Of a stretch of DNA of 64,000 nucleotides, positions 28,266 to 39,700 are shown piece by piece. Both the position numbers and the translations under genes were made by a program. The stretch spans positions 1 to 64,000 of the forward strand of contig NW_024883045.1 of the NCBI RefSeq assembly GCF_019059575.1, in the 5' to 3' direction. Positions within the stretch are counted from its first letter, which is position 1. Each line of letters starts with the position of its first letter. The notes below the pieces were generated by a model, which saw only the letters and a program-made list of their open reading frames with translations, was not told where the DNA came from and did not search any database. Source of the DNA: Amphibalanus amphitrite (lineage: Eukaryota; Arthropoda; Thecostraca; Balanomorpha; Balanidae).

Positions 28266-29040
28266 GTCGCCAGCCGTCCAGTATTTTTACCAAATGGATA
28301 TCAATATTTTATATCTTCTACCAAACTAATCACAAGAGGTGGCAACCAATATTGTTGGATCAGTAACGGATAGCAAAGGTTACTTTCGGCTACTTAGGTC
28401 CTGGGTCCGGGGAGCACGCGGGACACGTCCGGTCGGGAGGGCTTCCAAGGCCAATCCTTACTATTTAAATATCAATTCCTTGATTTTCATCTAAATTGTT
28501 TACTTTGACTACTGGACTTAAATGGAACTGATGACGATACAAAGACTTGAGCAGACAGTCCAAAAGCTCCAATTTGATAGTCAACTATCAGTCCCCTGTG
28601 TGTCCACGGCCTTAGCGCTGTTCGGCAGCCGGCTATTTTGTGTGCAGGGTATGACGTATTTCGCGAGCCGACGTCACAGGCGGTGACGTCGGCTCGCGCG
28701 CGAGCCGAGCGCCAACGACAAACTAACGGGAACCCTCGGACACCCTCGGGGCATAAACCGCGGAGTAGCATATTGAGCGAGTCTTATAAGGAAAATTCAT
28801 ATATTTTCGTTTCGCAAATGATAATCAGGGTGTCTCTTACCTTTTGACATACCATTTAGGCTTACCTAACACTTCAGTTGCCAAATATCTGCAATTTATT
28901 CAAGCGAAGGTATTTTCAGTAAATATCAATGGTGTAGACCGAAATCTTTTGAATAAAAACTCCAACCAACAGAAATAAAAATAACTTAATTTATTCCAAC
29001 CATTTCCTCTAAATAAACAACATAAAAACTCACTTTTACA
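28266..29040. other. Non-coding DNA with a 16-bp palindrome
   Basis: No gene is supported. At 28662-28698 a 16-bp arm CGCGAGCCGACGTCAC is repeated inverted around a 5-nt spacer, giving two CRE-like GACGTCAC sites facing each other. Confidence 0.45.
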
Positions 29041-29044
29041 CACA

Positions 29045-30040
29045 TCTATATTATGAATTATAAGTCGTCCGTCCAATCTCCATCCATCCGTGTGTCATGT
29101 CATATGTGTCTTATTGCGCCTGAAAGGCGCCGCGTAGCGACGTGAAATTTGGCATGTCGAATCTGTGGGTTGAGGCGACCTTTGTATTAAAATTTGGGGT
29201 GATCGGCCCAGGGGTGCGCCGTCGGCACGTGCAAAAGGGTGCTCCCATAGGCTTAACACGTGGCCGGCGAAAACCGCCAACGGGCGAAAATCGGGCCTGC
29301 AGCGCTCCTTTCCCGAGCTTATATCTCGGCAACTGTAAGTCGCAGCCACATGCGGTTTTCACGGATGGATACAGAAGAGATGGGTCTATCGTATGCAATA
29401 AGGTTTTTTCTTAGGTATGTACCACGTGCAAAGAAATAGCCTCTAATCTCGAGAAAACGGGCATTTTTTACACATTTCAGGAAAAACGTTGGCATTTGAA
29501 AACGATGCATTGGAATGACACGGGATGCATTTCACGGACTACAAGAGAATCTGAACTGTTCAGAAAATATATTCTTTTGCCCATTCACTCGCACATCTTT
29601 ATAATTAAACGCTTACAAATTGCGAGTTTTACGTGAAACAGGCACGCTTACCTTTACAACATCATAATATATTGATAACGTAGACTTATGGCTATAAGTC
29701 CTTAATATATTGAAAGAGCACTCTTTTCTGATCAATATCCACCCAAAATATTTTCAAAAAGTCATCAAGGGCTCTTAGAAACAGAACAATCATTGTACCG
29801 TTTTCGACGCGTTTTTACCGGCGGGGCAGCGCCGTGGATTGAACGTAGCCGGGCGACATGGGAATACCACCCTACGCTTTATAGCTGTCAATAACTCGCC
29901 TGGCACCTGATGACCGCGCGGCCGAGTGGATAAAGTGTCGGACTGGAATTCCGGAGGCAGGAGGTTCGCGGCCGGTCAGTTCCAGAGTTTTTCGCCCGCA
30001 TTCATTCCCAGGGAGCATTCGGCTAGCCGGCAACTGCCGG
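29045..30040 (+). repeat. 1-kb interspersed repeat with tRNA-Ser-like end, copy 1
   Basis: It aligns by eye with 31850-32840 through many shared blocks. These include TATATCTCGGCAAC, CGCAGC(C/G)ACA, ACCCAAAATATTTTCAAAAA and GGGCTCT(A/T)AGAAACAG, and both copies end in CCGGCAA(C/T)TGC. The 3' end has a tRNA-like region. The family is not recognised. Confidence 0.75.
29911..29990 (+). pseudogene. tRNA-Ser(GGA)-like sequence
   Basis: The A box is GGCCGAGTGG. The anticodon arm CGGA-CTGGAAT-TCCG puts GGA in the anticodon position. Partial pairing of TGACCG with CGGTCA resembles an acceptor stem. The B box GGTTCGCGGCC departs from consensus and the T stem does not pair, so it is probably a tRNA-derived part of the repeat rather than a functional gene. 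Confidence 0.5.
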
Positions 30041-30152
30041 GAGGGCTCGGTATGCTTCAGAAACGAGTTGGCTTACCGTCGGGGATCGACCCAGCAACAG
30101 ATCATTCTTAGTCTCAGTTCAATATACCGAAATTTGTAACCTCACGGACATA

Positions 30153-31435
30153 CCGGGTGTTGCAGCTAAATTGGGACAAAGTTCGTAACCTAATCACAAT
30201 TTTGTTATTTGGAGGATATGGCTGAAAATTTGACATGATACTATTTCAACAATGCTCTTTCACGTGCTAATATTTTTGATGCACGAAAACCGATAACAGT
30301 CATGGAGGAACAGCGTAGATGTACAGTTGCTGAATTAGTTCGCGCTGGACAAAGCGCGAAAGAGATCGTTATCGCAACAGGATACCCGAAGTCTACGGTA
30401 TATCGCACTGTCGCTACTATGGACGGTGGAGGAGATGTCAGTAGACGTCCCCATGCGCCGCGAAGTGACCGCAAACGGAATCCTCGGTTTCTCGCGGGCT
30501 TGAAAAGGTCTATTGAGGCCAAACCAGGTGTCTCAATGCGTAAGCTAGCGCGAGACCGAAGGGTGAGCAAAAGCACCATTAGCAGGGCTGTCAAGGAGAA
30601 CCTCGGGATGAGGTCGTATAGTAGGAAACGGCAGAACCTTCTGACGGAGCGTCTAAAAGCGTTACGGAAGGAGAGGGTCCCGATGGTTCTGAACCAGCTC
30701 AAGAACCATGGAGGAGACGTGAGAGTCTTTGTGGACGAAAAGAAGTTTGTGGTAGACGAAGTTGCCAACCGCCGGAACTCAAGAGTCATCGCCTCGAACC
30801 CCGGTGATGTTCCACCAGTGATGATAAGCAAAAATCCAGCCTCTGTGATGGTGTTCGGAGCCGTCGCGAGCGACGGTCGCGTCATGCCCCCTCACTTCAT
30901 ACCTGCTGGAGAAAGAATCGGCGCAGAGGAGTATCTGGCCATCTTAGAAGAAGTGCTTTTGCCCTGGATGGCGAAGTACTACGACCTGAAGAAAGTCACA
31001 CTTGTACAGGACTCGGCTCCAGCTCATGCTTCCCGGAGGGTGCAGGATTTCCTTAGTCGGAAGATCCCTCTGTATGTCCCAAAGGATACGTGGCCTCCAA
31101 ACTCACCCGACCTAAATCCGTGCGACTTTTGGATGTGGAGCGCGATTGAGGAGAGGTCCAACGCACGTGCCCATGACAGCATCTCGAGCCTCAAGAAGTC
31201 CATCAAGAAGGCAGCCAGCAGCATCGATCCTATGGAGGCTCAGCGCGCGTGCGGCGCGTTCCGACGCCGCCTGGAGATGGTGAAGGAGGCTCATGGTGGC
31301 CACATTGAGTGAGAGGGTAGAGAACATGTGCGTCAATACACGTTCAAAGTTTGAAAGCTCTGTCTCTTCATTCTACTGAGTTATGCCACTTTAAGTGTAA
31401 GCGGGAAAAATTCCCAATTTAGCTGCAACACCCTG
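30153..31435 (+). mobile_element. Tc1/mariner transposon, DD37D (maT-like), apparently complete
   Basis: 1283 bp between TA dinucleotides at 30151-30152 and 31436-31437. The inverted ends C(C/A)GGGTGTTGCAGCTAAAT and TTGGGA match except at one terminal base. One uninterrupted transposase ORF fills the middle. The length and structure are those of an intact mariner-type element. Confidence 0.95.
30302..31312 (+). CDS. Mariner-type transposase, DD37D
   Basis: 336 aa, which cuts the element out at its inverted ends and pastes it at TA. Two helix-turn-helix motifs lie at about residues 5-40 and 74-98 (VSMRKLARDRRVSKSTISR), with a basic RRPHAPR linker between. The catalytic acids are D145 (FVDEKKF), D237 (VQDSAPAH) and D275 (WPPNSPDLNPCDF), with 37 residues between the last two. 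That spacing is characteristic of the maT clade. The length is normal and there is no internal stop, so it could be active. Confidence 0.93.
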   Translation: MEEQRRCTVAELVRAGQSAKEIVIATGYPKSTVYRTVATMDGGGDVSRRPHAPRSDRKRNPRFLAGLKRSIEAKPGVSMRKLARDRRVSKSTISRAVKENLGMRSYSRKRQNLLTERLKALRKERVPMVLNQLKNHGGDVRVFVDEKKFVVDEVANRRNSRVIASNPGDVPPVMISKNPASVMVFGAVASDGRVMPPHFIPAGERIGAEEYLAILEEVLLPWMAKYYDLKKVTLVQDSAPAHASRRVQDFLSRKIPLYVPKDTWPPNSPDLNPCDFWMWSAIEERSNARAHDSISSLKKSIKKAASSIDPMEAQRACGAFRRRLEMVKEAHGGHIE

Positions 31436-31489
31436 TATACGTATTGCGTAACTCGGAACATCGCAATACGTTATCGCGCAAAGCTGGCC

Positions 31490-31750
31490 ATCTAGGGTAT
31501 AAGTACTAATAGTGTATGGGCAGAGTAGGTTGGGCAGGGTAGGGACGGGTAGGATAGGGTAGAAGTTGGGTATGGGCCGGGTAGGGTATGGGCAGGGTAG
31601 GATATGGGCAGGGTTATAGTATGGGCAGGGCAGGGTATGGGCAGGGCAGAGTATGGTTAGGTGATGGGTAGGATAGGATAGAAGTTGGATATGGGCAGGG
31701 TAGGGTATAGGCAGGTAGGGTATGGGCAGGGTAGGGCATGGGTAGGGACC
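31490..31750. repeat. GGGTATGGGCA minisatellite
   Basis: An irregular tandem repeat of 10-11 bp (GGGTAGGGTAT, GGGCAGGGTAT) over about 250 bp. The Pro/Tyr-rich minus-strand frames are artefacts. Confidence 0.85.
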
Positions 31751-31849
31751 CAAATAATACAAATAAAACGATTTTTAACCCAGCATAATGCATCCGTAAA
31801 ACCAATTTAATCAAAACATAAAGTTATAGCGCAAAACATGCCATCTAGT

Positions 31850-32840
31850 CCCCCTATATTATGAATTTGAAGTTGTCGGTCACAGCCGAAACCTGTCATC
31901 GCTATTTGCGTGTCTAGCGCCGGAACGGTGCAGCGCAGCGGCGTGAAATTTTGTGGGCACAAAATTTAGGTGGGGCTAACCATCGTATCAAAATTTGGTT
32001 GCCATCCGTCGACGGGGACGTCGTCGGCAGCGTCTTAAAAAAGAGGTACGATCGCCATTGGTTTAACATTACGAGCGAAAGACGGCCACCGTCCCAAAAA
32101 ACGGTTCGACTCTTTTGCCTATATCTCGGCAACGGAGGGTCGCAGCGACACGAGGTTACCACCGATCGATAGAGCAGAAACAGATCTAGCGTATGCAACA
32201 CAGTGTTTTGTAAAACACTCACCACACGCAAAGAAATGGCCTATAAACTTGAAAAATGGGCCGTTTTTTATACTTTTCAGGACATGCATTGGCATTTGAA
32301 AACGGTGCATTTGATCGACACGGGATGCAGTTCACAGACTACAATAGGATCGGATCTTTTCAGAAAACATTGATTTTCGGCCATTCACTCGCACATCTTT
32401 ATAATTAAGCGCTTACAAATTGCAAGTTTTACGTTTAAGCGGTCTCATCATCTTTCCACCGTCATAATGTACTGATAACATAGACCTATGGCTATAAATC
32501 TACCATTGCTTTAAAGAGCATTCTTTTCTGATCACTACACACCCAAAATATTTTCAAAAAGTCAACAAGGGCTCTAAGAAACAGCGCAATGATTGTACCG
32601 TTTTTGACGCACGTTTTCCGTCGTAGCGGCGGCGGGCATTGAACGCGGCGGCCGGATGACGGAAATACCACCGTGTGCTTTGAATACGCGTAATACTCGC
32701 CGCTCGTCCACTGGCCGCGTGGCCGAGTGGATTGGGTGTCCGGCTGGAAATCCGGAGGCGGGGAGTTCGCGACTGGTCAGCGTCGATCTTTTTCGCTCGC
32801 CTTTGTCCAAAGGTAGCATCCGGCCGGCCGGCAATTGCTA
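31850..32840 (+). repeat. 1-kb interspersed repeat with tRNA-Ser-like end, copy 2
   Basis: Second copy of the repeat at 29045-30040 in the same orientation, on the other side of the mariner element. It begins CCTATATTATGAATT and ends in CCGGCAATTGC. The tRNA-like segment 32707-32790 (GGCCGAGTGGATTGGGTGTC) keeps the A box and anticodon hairpin, but the B box (AGTTCGCGACT) is weak. Confidence 0.75.
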
Positions 32841-33139
32841 AGAGTGTGCTATACATAGATTCACGAGGTGGTGGAACGTGACGTTATACTATTTAACGTT
32901 AGACGTATTTTCCGGCAAAATCCGATCGATGGCTCATCGCCCATATGATAGCCAGCACAGCAAGGCCGCAATCCACCTCTCGCCTAGGGGAATTCGAAAA
33001 CAGTTAACATAAACGCTCAACAGCAAATAACATAACTTTGAAACAGCAATAACTTAGACGTCATTGGGCCGATATCTCTGAAACTTGGATTGTCGGTAGG
33101 CAGGGCACTGACCACTCACCAGGCGATGCATGGTCATTA

Positions 33140-33230
33140 CGAGCGAGCGAGCGCAGCGAGCGAGCGAGTTCATACTGAATTAAGGGAAAATCCTGAGTAT
33201 GAGCGGCCGGCCGGCCGGCCGGCCGTGGGG
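33140..33230. repeat. (GAGC)n and (GGCC)n short repeats
   Basis: GAGCGAGCGAGCGCAGCGAG at about 33141-33170 and five GGCC tetramers at about 33203-33224. Confidence 0.85.
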
Positions 33231-33329
33231 ACGCTCTTCAAAAGCTAATTTCTCAGGAACGGGACATCCGATTGACAAGCGGTCTTCTTTACTGAATGTC
33301 ACTTGGACGTAAAAGTTTTGTGGTGTGAT

Positions 33330-34085
33330 GGCCACCCTGCGTTCTTGCGAACCACCGCACGTGGCGCGTGGTAAAGTTGGACATTTTTTTAAGAACCCCC
33401 AAAATTGCAACCTCAATAACGGCACAACGGTTGGGCTGATTGATTTGAAACTCGGTACACAGTTAGGTCTCAATCAGATAATTCATCTGCATGTGTTAAA
33501 GTTGGGGTGCTACAGCACGTGCGCACGTGCAGGGGCGCTCCCAGATCTCGAGAACGGCTGGGCCGATTGCGCTCAAATTTGGTACACGGTTGGGGACCAG
33601 TTAGTAGTGTGCCGTGCAAAAGTCAGTTTGGACTTTGGACCCCGCTTGCACGTGCGCACGTGCAGAATGCCGCTTCCAGATCTCAGGAACGGCTGGGCCG
33701 ATTGCGTTCAAATTTGGCACACCGCTAGCGACCGGTTAGAAGGGTGCTTTGCACCAGCCCGTTGGAAGTACCCTCTTGCCCTTGCGCACGTGCAGGGCTC
33801 ACTATCTCGCTCGCTCGTTCTTCGCCCAAAAGGCGTTTTACTGGTGTGTTACAGATGTGGTGGACCGACTGCACGTGTACACGTGATGTGACAGGGTCCG
33901 CTTCTCCATCTAAGAAACGGCTGGGTCGATGTCGCTCAAATTTTGCACACTGTTGGGAACCATTTAGACAGGTGGCTGGCGCAAGTCATCTGGAGTTTCA
34001 ACTAGCGTGTACGCACGTGTAGGGACCGCTTTTATATCTCAAGAACTAATAAGCCGACTGCACTCAAATTTGGAACACCGCTTCG
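33330..34085. repeat. ~135-bp tandem repeat with CACGTG palindromes
   Basis: Five diverged units contain (G)CACGTGCGCACGTGC or a variant, then ATCTC(G/A)(A/G)GAACGGCTGGG, CCGATTGCG(C/T)TCAAATTTGG and ACACCG. Unit anchors fall near 33519, 33647, 33783, 33870 and 34005. Each unit offers one or two palindromic E-boxes. The protein-like frames across it are not supported as genes. Confidence 0.7.
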
Positions 34086-34097
34086 GTCGAGTATGAA

Positions 34098-34475
34098 AAG
34101 AGTATGGGTAGGGTATGGGATAGTATATGTAGGGTATGATAGAGTAGGGTAGGGTAGGGTAGGGTAAGGTGGGGTGGGGTTGGGTAGGTAGGGAAGGTAG
34201 GGTAGGGTAGGGTAGGGCTGAGGTTAAGTACTGGCAGGGGTTGGGGGTGGGGCAGGGGTAGGGTAGGCTAGGGTAGGGTAGGGTTGAGGTTAAGTAGTGA
34301 CAGGGGTTGGGGCAGGGGTAAAGTAGCGGCAGTGTAGGGGACAGGGGTAGTGTAGGAAGGGGGTTGTGTAGGGTTAGTGTAGGGGTAGAGCTGGGTTGAG
34401 TAGTGTAGGGGTAGGGTAGGGGGAGTGGTAGGTTAGTGCAGTAGTAGGGTAGTGTAGGGATATCACAGGCGTAGG
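34098..34475. repeat. GGGTA-rich minisatellite
   Basis: Tandem GGGTA/GGGGTAGTGTA variants over about 380 bp. The unit is a pentamer, not the arthropod TTAGG telomere repeat. Confidence 0.85.
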
Positions 34476-34903
34476 GTATCTACTTTACTGACCTATCTAC
34501 TGCGTAGGGACCGACCGACTCTTCTTAAAACATACATGCGTAAGTCACAAACCTCAACTCTAAAACGTATGCGTAAGTCGCAAACCTGTATTCTAGTCAT
34601 TCATAATAAAGCACACTAACACGCCGCTTTTGACAATTGCGGCGTCGAGTGGCGCGCTGCTAGCGCTCTTTTTCGATCGCAGAGACCCTGCACGCGCGCG
34701 AGCACACTACGTCACGTCCGGGGGGCACAGGTATATGAAAAATCGCAGTGACGTAACACTTTTCTCGCTTCTCATTGGTCAATAGCCCGTTGCCGGGGTA
34801 ACGTGCACGTATGTGAGCGCGGGCAAGAGTACTAGCCGGCCGCCGATCAGGGCTCTTGTGTGTGTCCAGTGTTGTCACAGGGGAGCAATGCCGCTTGAAC
34901 CCT

Positions 34904-35994
34904 ATTGGCCGTAGTGTCTAACGGTGGCGGCCATATTGCGCAGACCAAGAAACGGCTGCCGCCTGTGTTGAGGAATAGGGAATTCGGGACCTCGATTTAC
35001 GTTTGCGGCCGCCGCATCCGTTACGTTCAAGTTACGTAGATACGGAACCCGGTATCTTACGCAGAATTGAGTGGGGAACACGATCGTATCTTCAGAATTC
35101 CTCAAATTCACTCGCCGGACCTACATTTGCCCCGGCCGAGGGGGTTGATTGAACCCACCTCGCTAATGCGCCGCTAATTAAACTAGAATTAAGCGGTAAA
35201 TTGGTCGTTTGCGACAAAGGATAATGCAGAGTGACTGGTAGGAACCCACTGTAAAGGTCCCGGGTCAACCGGTGACCTCTGAGGTCAGGTCAAGTGATCT
35301 AAGGCACGGGTTCGGTTTTTGGTAAATAACTTCGCCAAAAATGGCCGTAGAGCCGCGATTTTGGCATCATCGTGTTCAACTAGCTCAGGCGCATCGAGTG
35401 ATATACTTTTTGTTCGGGTCAGGTCAACTTAGGGTGTTGACCTCAGGTCAAGGTCAGGTCAGCACCCCCAGGTCACGAAGTTGGTCGAAAGAGGTCATGT
35501 CGCATATCATTCGATTCGGCAGGTCTTCCTGAGTCCATTGGTGGCTTTCCCGACTCGCTAGCTCAATTTGATCGGGAGTTATTGAAGAAAAACTGTGACC
35601 CTTGTGACGTCACAAATGACGTCACGCAAGGGCAACAATGCAAAGATGAAGCATAGAACCTTGCAAGGAGTGCATGAAATCACGATTTTATATGCTTGAG
35701 ATAGTTTCAGATCATTCTCGGCGCCAAAATAGCAATTTTCATATTTCCCCATTGACTTATAAGGGCTTAACGTATTAGTTCCTTGTATCTGAGAAGTTTT
35801 TAGGATTTCATCTTATTCTCCACTCAATTCTGCGTAAGATGCCGGGTTCCGTGTCCACATAGCTTGAACGTAACGGATGCAGCGACCGCAAACGTAAATC
35901 GAGGTCCCGAATTCCCTATTCCCCAACACAGGCGGCGGCCGCTTCCTGGTCTGCGCAACATGGCGGCACCGTTGGACACCATCTGGCGGCCAAT
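34904..35994. mobile_element. Foldback element with ~170-bp inverted arms
   Basis: 34904-35073 and 35820-35994 are inverted copies starting ATTGGCCG, with stretches such as GTGTTG(A)GGAATAGGGAATTC and CGGGACCTCGATTTACGTTTG in common. The 750-bp centre has several GGTCAGGTCA clusters (35283-35465) and two perfect TGACGTCA palindromes (35605-35612, 35617-35624). No transposase or clear target duplication was found. Confidence 0.75.
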
Positions 35995-36151
35995 GCGCAT
36001 TCCACATTATAGAGTTCAGTGAGTGTTGTACTTGAAGCAGTAATGAAACATGCTCATTAGGTCCAAAATACCTTGTTTTGTAATAGCTCTCTTACCCTTA
36101 TGATCAGAAATCGATCGTCTTGTCAAATGTCTGAAGTGCGCCAGATACATA

Positions 36152-36332
36152 AACCCGGTTTACATAGGGTTTGTTGCAAGCTTATATCTCCGTCCGTGAT
36201 GTTGCAAAAGATGCCAATGGTGCATAACAATTTACAAAATGATCCCCTCTAAATATTTGAAGAACACTGCATCGAAATTATCGCCAAATTAACGAGCTAG
36301 AGCCTCGTCAAATATGCTATGTAAACCGGGTT
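36152..36332. mobile_element. Small MITE with AACCCGGTTTACATAG ends
   Basis: The left end AACCCGGTTTACATAG is the inverse of the right end CTATGTAAACCGGGTT. Both are flanked by TA-containing sequence (CATA and ATAG). It is about 180 bp and non-coding. Confidence 0.7.
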
Positions 36333-36690
36333 ATAGACAAGCAATCATCAAGTTTTTAAAATAAAATAGGATATGTACAATCATAGAAATCTTGTATTGT
36401 TTTCCAGTTTTTATTTTTCAAGAAGACCCTCGCTTTTGATAGCTTTTGAGAAGACCAAAAGAAACAAAAAATGTTTTTTTTGCCTCGATTTAGATGCCCA
36501 AAATATCGTTGCTAAAATGTATATGTTCAAAATGCGAATGGTTCTATTGAATAGAATTTTACCTTTCAAAAATGAGATTCTTTATATTTTATTTAATTGA
36601 ATAACCATAAAACTTGGTGATATCTGACAAAAACAAAATTGTATCAGGAAAGGCCTAGCAATATTTTATTAAATGTAAAAGGCGGCGCTG
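36333..36690. other. AT-rich region upstream of RPL18
   Basis: No repeat or gene is recognised. The proximal promoter of RPL18 must lie at its right end. Confidence 0.4.
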
Positions 36691-36696
36691 CCGAAA

Positions 36697-36735
36697 CTTC
36701 TTTTCCTGTGAAACTACACAGATTGGTGCAGGATG
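36697..36735 (+). promoter_or_regulatory. RPL18: RPL18 5' TOP tract and first exon
   Basis: CTTCTTTTCC at 36697-36706 is a C-initiated pyrimidine tract like the 5' TOP motif of ribosomal-protein mRNAs, which ties their translation to growth signalling. The ATG at 36733-36735 follows after 26 bases and is directly followed by the donor GTGTGT. The transcription start is inferred, not measured. Confidence 0.7.
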
Positions 36736-39700
36736 GTGTGTAAACATTGCAATATTGTGTATTTGTAGTGATATATAATGAACATGTTCTCAACAAATTG
36801 AACCTTCCTCTATCCTCTGTTGCTTGACTCGTGGTTTTTTGTTACAGGGCATCGATCTTTGTCATAAACACGACCGCAAAAGTCGGCGCACTGAGCCGAA
36901 GTCTCAGGATGTTTACCTTCGTCTGCTGGTTAAGGTAAGTGTTTTGTCTGCTGGTTAAGTAAGATGTTTTTTGCTACAGAATTATTAAATTTGCACTTTG
37001 TAGTATATGCAGTTCTCGTTAGATGTTCCGGAAGTTGATCTATTTTTCAAGCATCAGCATACATTTTGCAGATTCTTACACTATTTGCCATCCTGAATTC
37101 AAATATCAGTTGGTGACTTACCAGGGAAATAATCTAGAATTGGAGTGTTCCAATTTATAATCTTTTGACAGCACTGCCTCTTATAGGGTCATGTTCAAAG
37201 GAAAACCAGTGAAAACCAGTGAGGGTCTAGACCTTTACCTAACAAAAGACATAATTCATATTGCCAGAATCTACTTCTCGATGCTAAATAACATGGAAAA
37301 TATCATGAATATGAGTAAATGGGCATTAACTTTCAATTTATCACAAATATCCCAACGGTATTTCCAACATCGAAATTACACTACCGATGCCGTTAAGATT
37401 TTTATGCGCTGTCTGTGCGAGGTGCAGCAGAACTGTAACGTTATAGAGTGATCTAGAATTCCAATACATTGAAAATAAAATAGGTATGGCCTCATAGAAC
37501 TAAAGCCTGAAGCTTAATGCACAACCACTTAACCTAAAAATATGTGACATAACATTGCCTGTAATCTCTCCTAAGGCATTGCCTTTGGCACTGCACTGCT
37601 ACGCCCTGAGTACTGGGCAAAACATGTTTCTTGATGGTTTGTGCAGCATTTTAGTGCACTTTCATCTCTAATCTTATACATAATTGGCGAAGGCGAGGCT
37701 ATCTATGGCGCATAAAGCCATGCTGTGTGTAGCTGCAGTGTAACTAACACTGATACAGGAGAACCTATAAAATTTCGTTTTGGGGGTAAGTACGAGGAAT
37801 TTCGGCGTTTTGAAGGCAATTCTCATGAAATCTGACACGGAGAATATGATTCCAGTCATCAAAAAGTCATTCCGATCTGGTACGTATCCAGCCCCTGGCC
37901 TGAAAACCACTTGGACCACCTGAAATGAAAATGAATTGTTCCACCCAGAAAATTTTATGATTGGTGGATAAATTAACAAGGAAAAGATTGGTCCTGAAAC
38001 AGTGCTCAGCCTCCTGTACAGTCTGTCTTAAAAGTACCGCGCAAAGTGACGGTGGATCCATCAAGCCTGACCGATGAAGGACTGCCAAATTTGAGTCACC
38101 GAAGCAATGGACATCCTCGTCCATTCCCCAGCTCCATTGGTTCGGTGACTTTCAAATTATAGCAGGCCCTTCCTCGGTCAGGCTTGATGGATCTACCGTC
38201 ACTTTGCGCGGTACTTTTAAGACAGACTGTACAACATACTGAAATATGACTCCAAACTTTGAGGATATGTAATCAACATGACAATACCAAGTGAACGTGA
38301 CTTACCAAGTGAGAATAAGTTTTCTACATCTTCATATAAAATCAGCCTATTTTTCTGAAACACTATCTTTTGTTTAATAAATAGATAGAAAAATATGTCT
38401 GCCTGAGCAGCAGGATGGGCGTTATTTTTAGTGAATCAGGTGATATTTGGGGGATCTATTTTTGATGCTGTTGGCAAAAAAAGGATCAATGTTAAGCTCA
38501 TGTTTAGGACTGATTTCTTCATTTGAGAAACATTTTGTTCTTATTTTTTCTAGTGTATAACAACTTGTTAATGTATTGGCTTTTAGAACATCCCCATAAA
38601 ACAAAATGAGTAAGCTAAGATACACCATAATACCAAGTGCCCTTTTTCGAACCTAACCTCTGATATAAAACGCCTACTGACCGGCCCGTTCCCTCACACA
38701 GCTGTACCGGTTCCTGGCGCGCCGCACGGGCGCCAAGTTCAACCGCATCATCCTGAAGCGTCTGTTCATGAGCAAGATCCACCGTCCGCCGATGTCGCTG
38801 GCGCGCATCATCCGCTTCATGAACAAGCCGGAGCGCGAGAACCGCATCGTGGTGGTGGTGGGCACCGTCACCAACGACGTGCGCATCTTCAAGGTGCCCA
38901 AGATGACGGTGAGTGGCACTCCGAGAGGGGAGAAGGGACGGATGGGAAGAGAGGAGGACGGGTAGGGAAGAGGGAGGAAGAATGAGACGAGTGGGAAGGT
39001 GCCAGGTACGGGCGCGTAATGAATGACACTGCTGTCGACACACTTTAAAACGCTTACGTTTGTGGTTGGTAAAGAACCATCAGTCGGCGCACCCCTATGC
39101 CCTATGAAATAAATAAACACAATAGAGAGCACTGGTTACCCGGTAACCTCTTGACGTGTTGCACTGGAAAGGGTTGTCGGTAAGCGCTGAGGGGAGAGGG
39201 GGAGTAAGATGGACAAGCTGTGCTGGGTTTCATCTCAATTCTGTTAAAATGAGAGGAAAGGTCGAAACAAAGTGTGACAGTCAGCTCGTTTGTCCCTTCG
39301 CGCCGTTCGTCCTCGTCCGCACATGGGAATCCATATTCTCTCATATAGTCATGACAGTAGTCAGTCATGACGAGAGAATGAACTTATTACAGATGGGCAT
39401 ATTTATTTGGTCTAGCAAATCATGCTTAAGGTTTAGTTTTGACTGTTAAATGGTGCGTTTATTTTTTCCAACATCTCTATCTTCAGTTACCATCGGCGTG
39501 TCGCCGGTGTTACTCTCCCTCCCTGCCGTGTGTTGTCTCCCCTGCTGACCCTGCCCGCCCCCCCCCCCCCCTCCTCCGACAGGTGTGCGCCCTGCGCGTG
39601 ACAGAGCAGGCGCGCGCGCGCATCCTCAAGGCGGGCGGTGAGATCATCACCTTTGACCAGCTGGCACTGCGCGCGCCCACCGGCAAGAACACGGTGCTCA

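Noticed and set aside
29911..29990. Functional tRNA-Ser gene
   Set aside because: The B box and T stem are degenerate, and the sequence is part of a 1-kb dispersed repeat with a second degenerate copy.
30241..30885. Minus-strand 214-aa frame
   Set aside because: It is a shadow of the intact mariner transposase on the plus strand.
34098..34475. Interstitial telomere repeat
   Set aside because: The repeat is an irregular GGGTA pentamer, not the TTAGG of most arthropods or TTAGGG.
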